Positions 36,120-48,397 of a DNA stretch of 64,000 nt are shown piece after piece. Position 1 is the stretch's first letter; each line of letters begins with the position of its first letter. Under the pieces are notes generated by a model, which was given only the letters and a program-made list of their open reading frames with translations, was not told the DNA's origin and did no database searches. The position numbers and the translations under genes are program-made. The DNA comes from Brienomyrus brachyistius. Taxonomy: Eukaryota > Chordata > Actinopteri > Osteoglossiformes > Mormyridae. The stretch is taken from contig NC_064555.1 of the NCBI RefSeq assembly GCF_023856365.1, positions 17,370,254 through 17,434,253 on the forward strand. The letters run 5' to 3'.

Positions 36120-37094
36120 CAGACAGATGGAGCGAGAGGAGGGACCCCAGGGCCCACTGTGAGGGCCCGTCTGCTGCCAGGGGGACTCACCAGCGCCGCC
36201 CGGCCACTGAGCGGCACCCTCCGCCCATCTTCCTCGTCCTCCCACATTTCCTTATCACCTTTCTCTTCCTCAGACCTGGAAGGGAGTCCACTTGGTACGG
36301 CAAGGGTTAACTCTGCTCGGGCGCGTTCTCTCACAGGAAGTCACGTGACTGTGTCTGTAAACGGCAGTGTCCTGGGGAGACTCTGGTGCGATCGGGGCTC
36401 CCTGATTTCGGGCATGAAGACCTGAACCCACAGAGAGCCGAGCCCGACCCGCGTTCAGATCTGTGCCAGACACGACAGACACAGCCCATCCAGCACTGCA
36501 TGATGGGATACGGCAGGCTCCAAGTCACTGCAGTCACATGATCAGTGGTCACATGATTAATTGGCAAGGCTACCTGCACTGCGGTCAGTGCGGTCGGAAG
36601 CTTGTGTTTGCTACAGTCATGGATCAGTAGGCAAGACATGGACCTCATTTCAGGTAAACGTGTTTGGGTGTCGAACGCCGGAAATGGATCTTTATAAAAT
36701 CAAAGAAGGTTTTTGAGTGGCACTCGTTCCTCATTTTGCCCACCTCTGCACTTGTGACAGACATACTCACGACAGCACTCGTCCTTTACGGAAAACTGTA
36801 GATAGTCAAGGCTGCTCAAACTGGCAACATGATAGTGAAAATCAGTGTTTTGTGGTGAATATTTTATTGATATGCCTCAGAGTTCAGATCCAAAACATGC
36901 AGTACAGCATTCTCCCTCCAAAGTGCATATTCCGACTTGGCTGTATCACCAGAACACCCAGTGTGGAGATTTAAGGTGTACAGCTAAAGGCCGCTTCCTA
37001 ACACACTTTTGACCATGAGGAGATTAGATTGTTTTTCTGGTTTGCAGGTGCATTTTACAGCTTTACACTGGCTCACTCGCATAATGGAGTGTTT

Positions 37095-37155
37095 CGCTAT
37101 CACAGGAGCCTGACTGAGATTTCAATCTGTGACCTTTCAGTCATGGTGCTCTTCA
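37095..37155 (-). mobile_element. tRNA-derived SINE-like fragment (short)
   Basis: GAGATTTCAATCTGTGACCT followed by TTCAGTCATGGTGCTCTTCA has the word order of a reverse-strand tRNA-like SINE head (B-box region). Weak. Confidence 0.25.
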
Positions 37156-37165
37156 TGAACCACTC

Positions 37166-37180
37166 CGCCCCCTGCTGGCC
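37166..37180 (-). promoter_or_regulatory. CTCF-like motif 1
   Basis: CGCCCCCTGCTGGCC matches the CTCF core (reverse orientation) closely. Confidence 0.35.
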
Positions 37181-37550
37181 TGGTGAAGTGCTGCTGTCCG
37201 CTGTGACACGTCCCCGCAGCTTTCTGACAGAGTCCTGGGGCCACGACGGGGGAGCGGCTCCAGCTCACAGCAAGCGGCATTTTTCATATTTATTCCTGTT
37301 TTTGAGGGCTTGGGATCAAAAAGAACTTTAGCCAATAGCGAGTCTTTGTGAACTTCCAGAACAGTCTGTGCTTTTTTTTTTTTTTTTTTTGTTAAATCTT
37401 ACCCTTTGAAAAGATTTGTCTACTTTTAACACTGTAACATTTGATTTGTCTTAATTTCTCCTGTGTTGTGCCCTGTGATTAGGGTATGCGCAACACATTA
37501 ATTGTTATTAGTTTCTGCAGTTGTTTGATGGCCACCCCAGGAGTGAAATT

Positions 37551-37564
37551 GCGCCACCTGGTGG
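37551..37564 (-). promoter_or_regulatory. CTCF-like motif 2
   Basis: GCGCCACCTGGTGG differs by one base from the common core GCGCCCCCTGGTGG. Confidence 0.35.
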
Positions 37565-38139
37565 TCGACATGAAGTTTTGGGCATCTTCTGTGGGTTTTC
37601 CCTTAACAGCTTTGCTACAGTAGGAGTGCATCGTGTAAAATAGCAAAGAGCCAGATAGGGGGTGTAAGCAGACCTGGGAGCGTACATTGGGGGGGAGATG
37701 ATCGGAGCCCAGTCCTCCAAAGCACTGCTTCTCCTTTATTTATGGGTCTGTGGTTGGGCTTTCAGCGAAACCTGAGTTGGCAGCTGAGCGACCCAACGGG
37801 CTCCGCGTACCCAGAGCCTTCCGCCGACGCTGCTGTTTCACGGGCTTCGATCCCTCTTTCATTAATCAAACGCTGATTGGTTCCAGGCGCCAGATATGGC
37901 CGAGTCTCCTCTGCGCAGCGCTCTCCCTTCCAAACCACCCCAGACCCGATCGGCGATTCCTCTTTCTTCGCCCACTGTGCTGAATCTCGTGTCTCTCCGA
38001 GCAGCTCAGAGTGACAGCCGGCTGCTGTGCTCTGCGCTCGTGCGATCCCCGCAAATCCTGGCCGGCTCTGATTTGGTGAATGCTGCACCCCACCGTATGA
38101 ACCGGATATTTCGGTTTGAAGGCTGAATTATGTGTGATG

Positions 38140-38143
<4 letters not shown>

Positions 38144-38196
<53 letters not shown>
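38144..38196. repeat. (TG)n microsatellite
   Basis: About 26 TG units. Confidence 0.96.
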
Positions 38197-38197
<1 letters not shown>

Positions 38198-38734
38198 CTG
38201 TCTGTCTGAGGACTGTGTGGAGAGACTTGCTTGGGCAGGCCGTGTCATGCAGGAGGGAGACACACAACTGCACATACTGGTACACTGCTGTCCTTACCTC
38301 ACCACACCTGTACAGACTGCACAGGCTCTCATGACGCTCTGTGCATACACACACTCACTTAGGCACACTGACACTTTCCCACATGAACACATCCATTCAC
38401 ACTCACACACTCTGACAGCCCTGTTTACCCGTCACATCTCATTCTCCAGTAGCAGAGTCTTTCTCCTCATCTAGTTTGGACTATGTGCTCATCACATCAT
38501 AATGATCATATTGTCTAATAATGTAAATATATATTTGAAAATGAAATCTATTTTTCTAAGTCGTTTGAAGAACGTGTTGAATACGTCTGCTCACTGTGTT
38601 TGGATTTTCCTGTTGCGATTAGGGACATTGCCAAGGGACTCGGATGTTTGGAACTGTTTGTTTTTTGTTTATTTTTTTTTCTGATGATTTGTACTTGTTA
38701 TAACACAGATGGCTGTTGCAATATGAAATGTCTC

Positions 38735-38740
38735 ATTAAA
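38735..38740 (+). terminator. Candidate poly(A) signal ATTAAA for epha10
   Basis: Common variant hexamer with GT-rich sequence 25-60 bases downstream. No AATAAA was found between the stop codon and this point on the + strand. Confidence 0.3.
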
Positions 38741-38889
38741 AAGGGCATTGCAGTTCACAACTTGGTTCATTGTGTTTGGCTGGGAATTGTGGGTGATGTA
38801 GCCCCAACAAAGCAAATGAAGCATCTGGGATCCGACCCCAGACGGAATGCACTGCTGATAAGGATTCTGTGGTTCTGTTGATGGGATGT

Positions 38890-38995
38890 ATATTACCAGG
38901 AGTGGCCTGGTTTGTGTCACTCCAGGGTTATGGGTTCGATTTCTGCCCGGTTTAGTGTGTGGGGATTGCATGTTCCCTCCCACAAATACAACGGA
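38890..38995 (+). mobile_element. tRNA-derived SINE-like fragment
   Basis: GGTTATGGGTTCGATTTCTG holds a B-box (GGTTCGATTTC); the following GTGTGGGGATTGCATGTTCC and CTCCCAC match, with deletions, the body of a common fish SINE. Confidence 0.45.
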
Positions 38996-40026
38996 GTATT
39001 ATAGAAATAAATCTAGAATTATGCCCCCCCCCCCCCAATACTGTATGGTGCTGTAAGGTGGGACAGTACAGTGCAGAGAGAGTGAGCTGTCTTGGTGCCC
39101 TCTCACCTGGGTACTTCGGGCTGCCTGGACAGCAAACGAGTAGCGGTGAGCCTCTGAAAGCCCCCGCCACACATCATGGGCAGACAGGCCGCCTGCTGAA
39201 GATGCTCCTCTGCTGGAGCCCAGGCCAGGCCTCTACACACAGAGTACGCCTTCCAAGGAGTCCAGGCTCAGTGTTGTGACAGAGCTCAGCTTCCTCGAGT
39301 CCATTTAGCCCACTGGCCTGCCCCACCTTAATGCTACCTCCCCACAAAGAGCAGCAAAGGGTACAGCTCCGGCTGTGGCGGCTCGGGAGAACGTGTGGGG
39401 CGGTTTGCAGCACACAGGCAGCGAGGACGGTCCACTCTGCGCTTCCCAGCAGGCTCCTTTTGCGTCGCCATGCGGTCCGGCTTACCGTCGATGCAGGTAC
39501 GTACATAGCTGTACTACGTCCACACTCACGGTCAGCAGCTCTGCCCTGCCTGAAGTCCCTCCCCAGCTGCTCTGTCTTTCCGACATCGAGGAGGCGCAGG
39601 TGCACAGATCCATCTTTCATCACCTGATAAAACACTGTGCTTTTTACCAGCACATCGCTCACTCACAGGATTATTGGAGAGCAGGGCTGCTGTCTCCGAG
39701 TCGGGCTTATGGTGCGTGTGCGTCTGCCATGTGACGCACCACAGTCCAATGGATGTGGCCCCTGAGACCCAGCGTCCTGTGACCTTGCATTAGTTAAGTG
39801 GTTGGAGGAAAATGAAACAAATGATCATCCATAAAATTTTCATTTTTTGCTCAATAATCAGATAAATGGCCACCGGCGTGCAGATTTCCTTTCCTCATCT
39901 GACTCCTGCTGCTGTCTCTCCTGTCTTGCTCCTTTGTGTATATAATTTTACTTCAAAGCCACTTGAACACTTGCTTTACTGGTGGAATTTCAATTTGTTA
40001 TGTTTCGGCTACCCACAATCTTCCTG

Positions 40027-40031
<5 letters not shown>

Positions 40032-40116
<85 letters not shown>

Positions 40117-40380
40117 TTTGTGTATCTGTGTGCGTGGGTATTGTATATAGTATTACATCATTGAGACCAAATGTCCCATTTTTACGATCCCCGCAAGGGG
40201 GGGAACCTCAATTTTATAAAGATCCGTGATTGCAATCAAAAAATCCAAAAACTTCAAAAGACATATTTTGTTTGGTTACTTTTGGTTAAGGGTGTTATTG
40301 GGATTAGGATTTTTGCCATAGAAATTAACGGATGGTCCACATTTAGATAGATAGGTTCATCAATTTGTGTATGTGTGTGT
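40032..40380 (+). repeat. CA/TG-bounded dispersed repeat, copy 4
   Basis: (TG)n of about 82 bases at 40032-40115, then CAAATGTCCCATTTTTACGA, AAAGATCCGTGATTGCAATC, TTTTGTTTGGTTACTTTTGG, CCATAGAAATTAACGGATGG, ending at TGTGTATGTGTGTGTG. Confidence 0.75.
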
Positions 40381-41736
40381 GTGGAGCTGCAGGAAAATAA
40401 ATGTTTTTTTTTTATTTTATTGAGGTTTTGTTGAGGTTTAGGAGGGAGCTGTGAATTAATGAGTTTTATCTTTATGTTCCTTCTTTGTCCAGGTAGCCAC
40501 CTCCCATGTCAGCACGAGCACACAGGTGCAGCCAACCCTCCATAAATCATGAGTCTGCCTTGGACTCCAAGTGTCACAGTTTTATGTGACTGATGCCCCC
40601 ACAGTGCCGTTTGTGTGCGTTGGGGACCTGCGGGTGGAAGAGCATTAGGGCACATTGCCGCTGCTTTGTGTGCGAGTGAATCTGAGGGTATCCAGGGGCA
40701 TTTCAGAGAAATTCCGACAGCGGCACCCTGCGCACTGCAGATCTCCATAGACCCTGGGCGTAAAACACTGTAATTCCCGCTCGCTGTGACTGTTGGCTTA
40801 GATCTGGCACTGGCCTGCACAGCACACTGCTCCTGCTGAGTAAGGTCAGAGGTCACGGCATCATCATCAGCAGCCAGTCAGGGGTGTTTTACATTTAACC
40901 CAAGCTGCTGGGAAATTCAGAAACACCTAGGAAGGGCAAGTGTGCAGCGGGTGGGGGGCAGGAGACAGAGGGCGAGTGAATTGCCGAGCTTAGAGTATGG
41001 AAGCCTTTGAGGTTCAGTGTCAAGAACATAAAGGCCTGGAGAATCAGGGAGCCAAACCCAATGAAACTGCACCCTAACTCCCCCTGTAGGAGAGCGGCGG
41101 TCTCTGCAGGGCTTCCTCAGAAAACCGTCTGAATCCGGCAGCTGAGGAACTCACAGATGCTGATCTTAAGCACCGCAGTGCCCCCTTCAGACAGAAAGCG
41201 AGTGCAGGTGAGCCCCCCCGTAGATTAATGAGGGTTTGTGCTGTACCTCTATCTCAGTGTGAAGGAGAAGCGATCCAGCGGCTTTCTAAGCTAATCTGGC
41301 CCCTTCTGGGGTGAGACAGCTGGGGTGTCTGGGCCTCTTAAGCTAAGTCTTCCTGGGGAGGGACCTACCCCTAGGGCCTGAGATCATCCGGCCGTGGGGC
41401 AGAGTGACAGGGAGGAAACAGGTGCCCGGCTACAAACACACACAGCAGAAATACACCAGAGCTTTCCAGAAGCTGTACAATCTACTCATCCAAAGCCTAA
41501 CTGCCCCCTCACCCCTGGCAGCAGAGGCTATGGTCACCCTCCTGTCCTGCTGTTATGCAAACACCTTTCAGCTCCTCTCCTGTTCCTCACCGGAGTCTCC
41601 TCCAGTGTGCACCTGGCATCACTAAGCGCCATCAAAGCTGCGGAGGTTGATGGTGCATTTGCTCACCGAAGCGACCAGCATTGTGACTAAGGGTGACATT
41701 TAAGCCCGGCATGGTTGTTCTCTGGGGGCCACCTGC

Positions 41737-41742
41737 TTTATT
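41737..41742 (-). terminator. Candidate poly(A) signal AATAAA for prep
   Basis: TTTATT on the + strand reads AATAAA on the - strand, about 740 bases after the prep stop. It is the closest canonical hexamer I find; an alternative pair lies near 40405-40420. Confidence 0.35.
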
Positions 41743-41826
41743 TAACCGGTAAGCAGTGATTGGGCAGCATTTCCGCCGTTCGCCGAGCGCTCGAGTTCAG
41801 GAGCTCTCCGCGAATGTGTTCACGCA

Positions 41827-41841
41827 CTGCCATCTGGTGGC
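41827..41841 (-). promoter_or_regulatory. CTCF-like motif 3
   Basis: CTGCCATCTGGTGGC, in the same orientation as motifs 1 and 2, between the 3' ends of epha10 and prep. Confidence 0.3.
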
Positions 41842-42479
41842 TATCTCGCGCATCACCGCTATTCCTCGCAATATCAGTTCGCGTGTGCGCGGTAACAACC
41901 GGCATTCTGCCACCATCTACAGTCTCTGATCTATTTGCACCATCGCATACATGGGTCGCTATTAAAGTGCGTTTTCTAATCAAATGTTTAAATGGCATGA
42001 AGGAAAGCGTTTGTTATTTCTACCCAGTCATTTAATTCCATTGTTATAGATTTTTACTGAATAATTTAAGGTGAAATCATGGGTAAAATTCCCTTTACCT
42101 AGGTAATATTTACCCACAACAGTGCTCTGAATATGCATCTGGAAGTTGAATGTATAATATCTATAATAAAACAGCATGAGTCATCGCATTATGAGGAGAA
42201 GTGCTTTATGGTAAATTGCTTTGGCTTGAGTCTCATAAGACCTTGTAAGAATTACAGTAAAGGCCTATAAAAGCACATGTAGTTATTATACTTTTCTTAG
42301 TGATTTCAGGAGTATCGAGGTTGAAATTTGGCACTTTGAATGTGATAAATGGGAATGACCTGGACCCCCCCCCCCCCCCCCACCATGGTATCATTCCCTC
42401 ATTGTATTAAAATGGCTTGTAAGCACACATCTGACCTCCAACTCCTGCTCCTAACTCGACACCTGCTCTACCTTCATCT

Positions 42480-42774
42480 TTACTCCTTCCATGAGAGGCC
42501 CAGGGTCTGTGCAATGAAGGAGAAGATATGAGTATATTCTAAGATGGCCTTGGCGGTCGGCTTGCCCGCGCCATGCCCGCTGCGGGTGTCCACCCGAACC
42601 ATCAGCGGCTGCCTCTGCCCCGGGCTGTTCCCCACGCTGTGCTGCAGGGCAGCACAATACTTCAGCGTGTGCAGAGGAACCACACGGTCGTCGTGGTCAG
42701 CTGTGAGCAGCAGCATGGCGGGGTAAGGGGGGCCCTGATATGGGGCGGGAGGCAGGTTGTGCAGGGGGGAGTAC
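42480..42774 (-). CDS. prep: prep exon 15 (catalytic Asp and His, stop)
   Basis: It encodes [39 protein letters not shown] (catalytic Asp640), then [20 protein letters not shown] (catalytic His679) and ends GLSWKE with TAA. It includes the terminal 98 codons. Confidence 0.95.
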
Positions 42775-45700
42775 CTGGGGAGAGATGGAGGAGAGTGTGA
42801 TGGAGGCAAAGGGATGGGGAACACGAATGAGACAGGGATGTCGAGCGTGACGGAGGCAGATGGGTGGGGAGCGTGACGTAGGCAGAGGGATGGGGAGCGT
42901 GACGTAGGCAGAGGGATGGGGAGCGTGACGTAGGCAGAGGGATGGGGAGCGTGACGTAGGCAGAGGGATGGGGAGCGTGACGTAGGCAGAGGGATGGGGA
43001 GCGTGACGTAGGCAGAGGGATGGGGAGAGTGACGTAGACAGAGGGATGGGGAGCGTGACGTAGGCAGAGGGATGGGGAGCGTGACGTAGGCAGAGGGATG
43101 GGGAGCGTGACGTAGGCAGAGGGATGGGGAGAGTGACGTAGGCTGAGGGATGGAGAGCGTGACGTAGTCAGAGGGATGGAGAGCGTGACGTAGGCAGAGG
43201 GATGGGGAGCGTGACGTAGGCAGAGGGATGGGGAGCGTGACGTAGGCAGAGGGATGGGGAGCGTGACGTAGACAGAGGGATGGGGAGCATGACGTAGGCA
43301 GAAGGATGGGGAGAGTGACGTAGACAGAGGGATGGGGAGCAGTTTGTGTGTGTATTATGTTTATAAACCCTGTTATTTTATTTTGTGTGTGTAGTTGTGC
43401 ATCATCAGACTCACTTTGTCAGCCACTGAAATTGTTCCGGATCGTCCGCACAGCCGTAGTCGGTTGTCCAGGCATGGCCGATAGTGAACTTGTGAAACTT
43501 GAGCATGTCCATGACGCCCACCTCAGCCACGGCACAACCGAAGAGCTCTGGCCTCTGGTTCACACAGGCCCCTAATCACGGGGGGTGGGGGGTGGGGAGG
43601 GGTTAGCACATTGGCACAAGTGGATCGGGCATTTTACAGTGCAGATCACATGAGTTAAAGCAGGACCTGAGTTAGAATGTGATGAAAATAAGAATGAATG
43701 GAAATCAGTTGAACAGGATATTGGCTGCCTGAGGTAGCGTGCTGAGTCACCTCGTCGCTGTTCTACTCCGTGTTCATCTTGAGCGTGTGAAAGTTTCAGC
43801 CGTATAAGCTAAGAGCTCAGCAGAGACACCGGTTCTCACATCAGCATGATTTAGGGAAGCGGCTGTGTTTGTAATAGGGCTTTATTCACAGCCATCCTTC
43901 TGGTTAAATCGTTCAGTTTGCGCTTATTTCCTGTCTGTATGGAGATTGCTCAGAAACATGAGAATAAAATGTAAATTTACTCGAAAGTGGAGCGTGTAAC
44001 TGTTACAGGCCCAAAGTGATGAATGCAGCATTGGAGACAATGACAAAGCGGAAGTAACGGCACAGTCCTTCACTGTAGACGTCCCTGTACAGGTAGCTGC
44101 TGATGTCCCTCAGCTGATGTCAGCCTAACCCTTACCCACGAGCAGACCCCCGTTGGAGGCCCCGTTGATGGCAATTCGACTGGCAGATGTGTAACCCTCA
44201 CGGATCAGGTACTCCGCTGCATACTGGAAATCATCAAAGCAGTTTTGTTTTTTCCCAAGGGAGCCAGCTGTGTGGGAACAAGGGGGACATGGTGATGTAT
44301 AGGGACCAATCAGAGGTCATAAAGAGGGACACGGTGATGTATAGGGACCAATCAGAGGTCATCAAGGGGGACATGGTGATGTACAGGGACCAATCAGAGG
44401 TCATCAAGGGGGACATGGTGATGTACAGGGACCAATCAGAGGTCATCAAGGGGGACACGCTGATGTATAGGGACCAATCAGAGGTCATCAAGGGGGACAT
44501 GGTAATGTACAGGGACCAATCAGAGGTCATCAAGGGGGACATGGTGATCTACAGGGACCAATCAGAGGTCATCAAGGGGGACGCGGTAATGTACAGGGAC
44601 CAATCAGAAGTCATCAAGGGGGACAAGGTGATGTACAGGGACCAATAATAGGTTATCAAGGGGGACAGAGTGATGCACAGGGACCAATCAGAGGTCATCA
44701 AGGAGGACAGGGTCATGCACAGCGACCAATCAGAGGTCATCAGGGAGGAGCCCTATATAGAAAGTGAGGCGCAGGGCTGTCAGCTCTGGCTTCTGCACTG
44801 CTCAGCCTGCTGAGACCGCCTCTGCCCTCAGGGTACCTTTGTGCCAGGTCTGTCCATATTCTCCTCCGCCCCGAATGTTGGCCACAGCCAGGATGCCGCC
44901 CACGTGTCTCACGAACAGCAAGTAGGCCACACTGGGGGGTGTGATCAGCATATAGAGTTAGACTTACACAATACAGATATAAGCAAATATATATTAATCT
45001 TCATGTGCTTCAGTACTGGTCGCTGACAGACAAAACAAACGCTTGGTGGTGCTGACTTGTAGTAGGGCTGAATACAGTTTTCAAAGCCGCCATATCCGTA
45101 GAGGAAGACGGGATGCGAGCCATCCTTCTGGATGCCACGAGCATGCACCAGGAACATGGGGATCTTGGTGCTGTCCTTGCTGGGGTAGAACACCTGGAAG
45201 GCAGGTAGGCAGATACGCTCCGGCATATGTGTACTGTGTGACCCTCACTCCGCTCGCAGGTGAGTGCGTCCTACCTGGACGGTCTCGTAGTCGGTCCTCA
45301 CGATGCCCTTCACCTCCACCTGTCTGAAGATGGTGGGCTCCAGAGATGGCAGGCTTAGGTCGCAGTGATAGATGATCCCTACAGCGCGGAGCGTAGCAGA
45401 TAAGCACATCAATGCCTAACCTTCATCCATCCTGCATATCCGCCTTTCTATCATGACCATTGTTTTGCTGGAACTGCCCTAGTGTCCAATTCAAACCTAG
45501 AACCCTCAAAACTGTTAGGACCAGACCCAGGTAGCACCCATGAGGGCCTTCTGTCCCACCTCCCTCTGAGGGGTCACCGCTCTGATGCTGAGCGACGTGA
45601 AGGTGGATGGATGCAGTGGAGTTCCTGAGGGTGCGCTGTGTCTGACTTCCTGATGGGCTGCATGCATTTGCGCAATAAGTGGGAGAAAATGTGTGGCTGC

Positions 45701-48354
45701 AGTATTGGGTGGGGGCTGTGATGGATGGTGTCACAACAGTAGATATGAATGGCAGATGGATGAGGTACAGTTCCTGGATATTTGGGGAGTACGAGTACCT
45801 GGGGTGGTGAAGGATGTAAACTTGTAGAAGAAGTCGGCGTGTTTCTTCTTGCAGCTGAGGCCGACCACGGTGCCCAGGTCCAGAGGCAGGTTCTTCAGCA
45901 GACGCCCAGATGACAACTCAAAGAGCTGCAGGATATCCTTCACGTCATGCATGTAGTTCACCAGCAGGAAGTTCTGATTGATACACGACACGAACCCTAC
46001 ACACAAACACACACAATTTAGGTGTCTATATCTCTGTGGGGACTCTTCGTTCATTTCTATGGGCATAACTCGAATCCTGACATGACGAGCCTAACCCAAA
46101 CCCAGCCCTAACCATAAGTAACCAAACCAAAAACAAAACTTTTGGCATTTTTAATGTTTTGATTCCAGTCACATTTTTATTAAATTAAATTTCCACTTTT
46201 GGGAATATTCCTTCCACAGCTGACTGGTGATTTTCCACTTTGGAAAGTAGATAGCAGGACTCCTGTGTGCTGCGGAGCGGTCCGGAGTCTGACGCCCCGC
46301 GGCTCTCCCCGTGGCTCCCTGGCTGTCATCTTGCGTTTGGTCATGAGGAAGCCCGGCCCCGAGCCACTTAGTTAAGGGCTGAATCACTGCTGCCTTCGAA
46401 AGCCGCAACAGGCGTAAGATCACTGCTTTGTTAAGCAAAGATCAAACACTGAACTGCCTCAGCTCAAAATCCTACCAAATAAACACTTAAAATGACAAGC
46501 TGTACTGGCTAAAAAGTGCATTTAATTTTAAAAGCAAGAAATCATACATTTAAATATTATCCAACTAAGCAGACTAAAATGCATTTCTGGATTACAGTAC
46601 TTGAGGTGGGATACAAGGATAAAGGCTGATTAACAAACATTGTGTCTGTTGTCATGGAGACATGACTCACTGTTTTGTATTTCTTTGCCCACCCCCTTTC
46701 ACTCTGCATTATCTCGGCCCATCTCTCCATGATTCATTCACGTCTATGCAGCAGCATTCCTGTACCAGGAATTTACTGGTGGGGGAATCCAGCATTTACC
46801 GTATCTCTCCTGTTACCTGCAATCTGTTAAATCTTCACGGTAATTAAGTTTCACTGCTGATTTGCTGGTATCTCATTTCCTGGGTCTGGGATGTCTTTTA
46901 TTCCATTTTTTTCCCTCTGAAATATGTTTTTTTTCAATTACAGTGGAAATTTCATATATATAACTATATGTTTACTGATAGGGACCTTACAGCTTTTGAC
47001 TACTACTGTACTCCTTTAATATTCCTTCTGTTTTTTTGAACCCTTGCGTTACGCCCCAGCCCCCGTGGCTGGCCTCTCACCCAGCACATCCTTATCGTGC
47101 TGCGGGATGAGGCTTCTCCACTTGTCTGGCTCAGGCTTCTGCAGGTCGATGTTGATGACTCTATACCGGGGCGCCTGCAGATTGGTGCGGAAGGTGAAGA
47201 CGCTGCCCTCATTGGTGATGTAGGTGTACTGCGCCTCAAAGTTATCCACCAGCTTCACCCACGGCAGCAGGCCTGATGACAGAGGGAGTGGTATGTTGGT
47301 TTTCCTGCAGTGGAGAGGACTCTGTGTGCGTATTTGCCTTAAACACACCCATCATGTGAATATGTGTGCATGCGTTGGTGAAAGGATCAGTGAGAGTTGT
47401 TGACACATCTAGACATCACGGACCCCCCTGAGAAAATATCACCTTGGGCCCCCAAAGTGCTGGGCCGGCTGAATCTGTCACGGTATTCATGCCTCTCCAA
47501 TGCCTCTGCCCGTGTGTCTTTCTCCATATTCTAATTTGCTGTCAAACGTGTCTGAGCTCTCGGCTGGGTTGGGTGCGATGCGGCTCACCTGTGATGCCGT
47601 TGGGCAACTGCTGCAGGTCACAGTACCACAGCTGGTTGACGGGCTCACAGCCTTCAGTGATGGACAGCATGGCGTACCTGCCATCGTCGGACACCTGTAT
47701 GCAGCGGGGGGGGGGGTATGTCAGCGTCTGTGACGATAATGCCGCAGACGGGAGGCTGCGTACGGCCAGCGAGCAGTTTACCGTGACTCCACTATGCCAC
47801 TTGGGGTGGTCTGGAAACTCCGCCACCAGGATGTCCTCTGATTGACTGGTGCCTATCACATGGTAGTAGAGCTTCTGGTTGAGGTTAGAGGTTGTCTCTG
47901 TGCCTGAGATTGAAACCAGAACAGTGGCTGGGTGGAGATGTTGAGCTGGAACTGAAACTCGCTCATTCCAGGCCACTGCAGGGCACCACCCCATAAATAT
48001 GCCATAGAATTTTGCTTGGAATTCCTATAAAACACTAAATCGTTTAGGGCATAGGGAAGACAATAGGGCACAGAGCATATACACAAATAGGTCCCAAAAT
48101 TCCCAGGGCGTTTTGGAAGCTAGTAGTATATTTTCTGTGTGGGCTGGTTTCTGCCTCAGAATTTCCATGACCTCTCCTACTTCTCGCCATCTTGAAGTAA
48201 AGCAGCCGTTAATTTTAAAGAGCCGCGTACAGTGCTGTCATTGTCATTGATTCTTCATAATGCTGCTGGTACGTCACGTGTTAAATGATCTGGGATTATA
48301 AAGATTTTTAGGCAGTTGTATAAACCTATTTACTATGAAGGACCCCCCCCCCCA

Positions 48355-48397
<43 letters not shown>

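Larger units (their letters stand above)
36120..38760 (+). other. epha10: Putative epha10 3' UTR and flank
   Basis: No coding signal is seen. The first poly(A)-signal-like hexamer I find downstream of the stop is ATTAAA at 38735-38740, followed by a GT-rich stretch (TTGGTTCATTGTGTTTGG) as expected for cleavage. That would give a 3' UTR of about 2.6 kb containing a T run at 37372, a (TG)n tract at 38144-38196 and two CTCF-like motifs. An earlier non-canonical signal is possible. Confidence 0.35.
38761..42479. other. Intergenic region between the 3' ends of epha10 and prep
   Basis: No gene recognised. It holds a SINE-like fragment, the fourth copy of the CA/TG-bounded repeat, long (TG)n, a poly-C tract at 42366 and the likely prep 3' UTR (about 41740-42479). 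Unique sequence elsewhere. Confidence 0.5.

Noticed and set aside
37762..38126. Moderately CpG-rich region with open frames on both strands, possible promoter or gene
   Set aside because: CpG enrichment is modest, the peptides are unrecognisable, and it lies in the probable epha10 3' UTR/flank.
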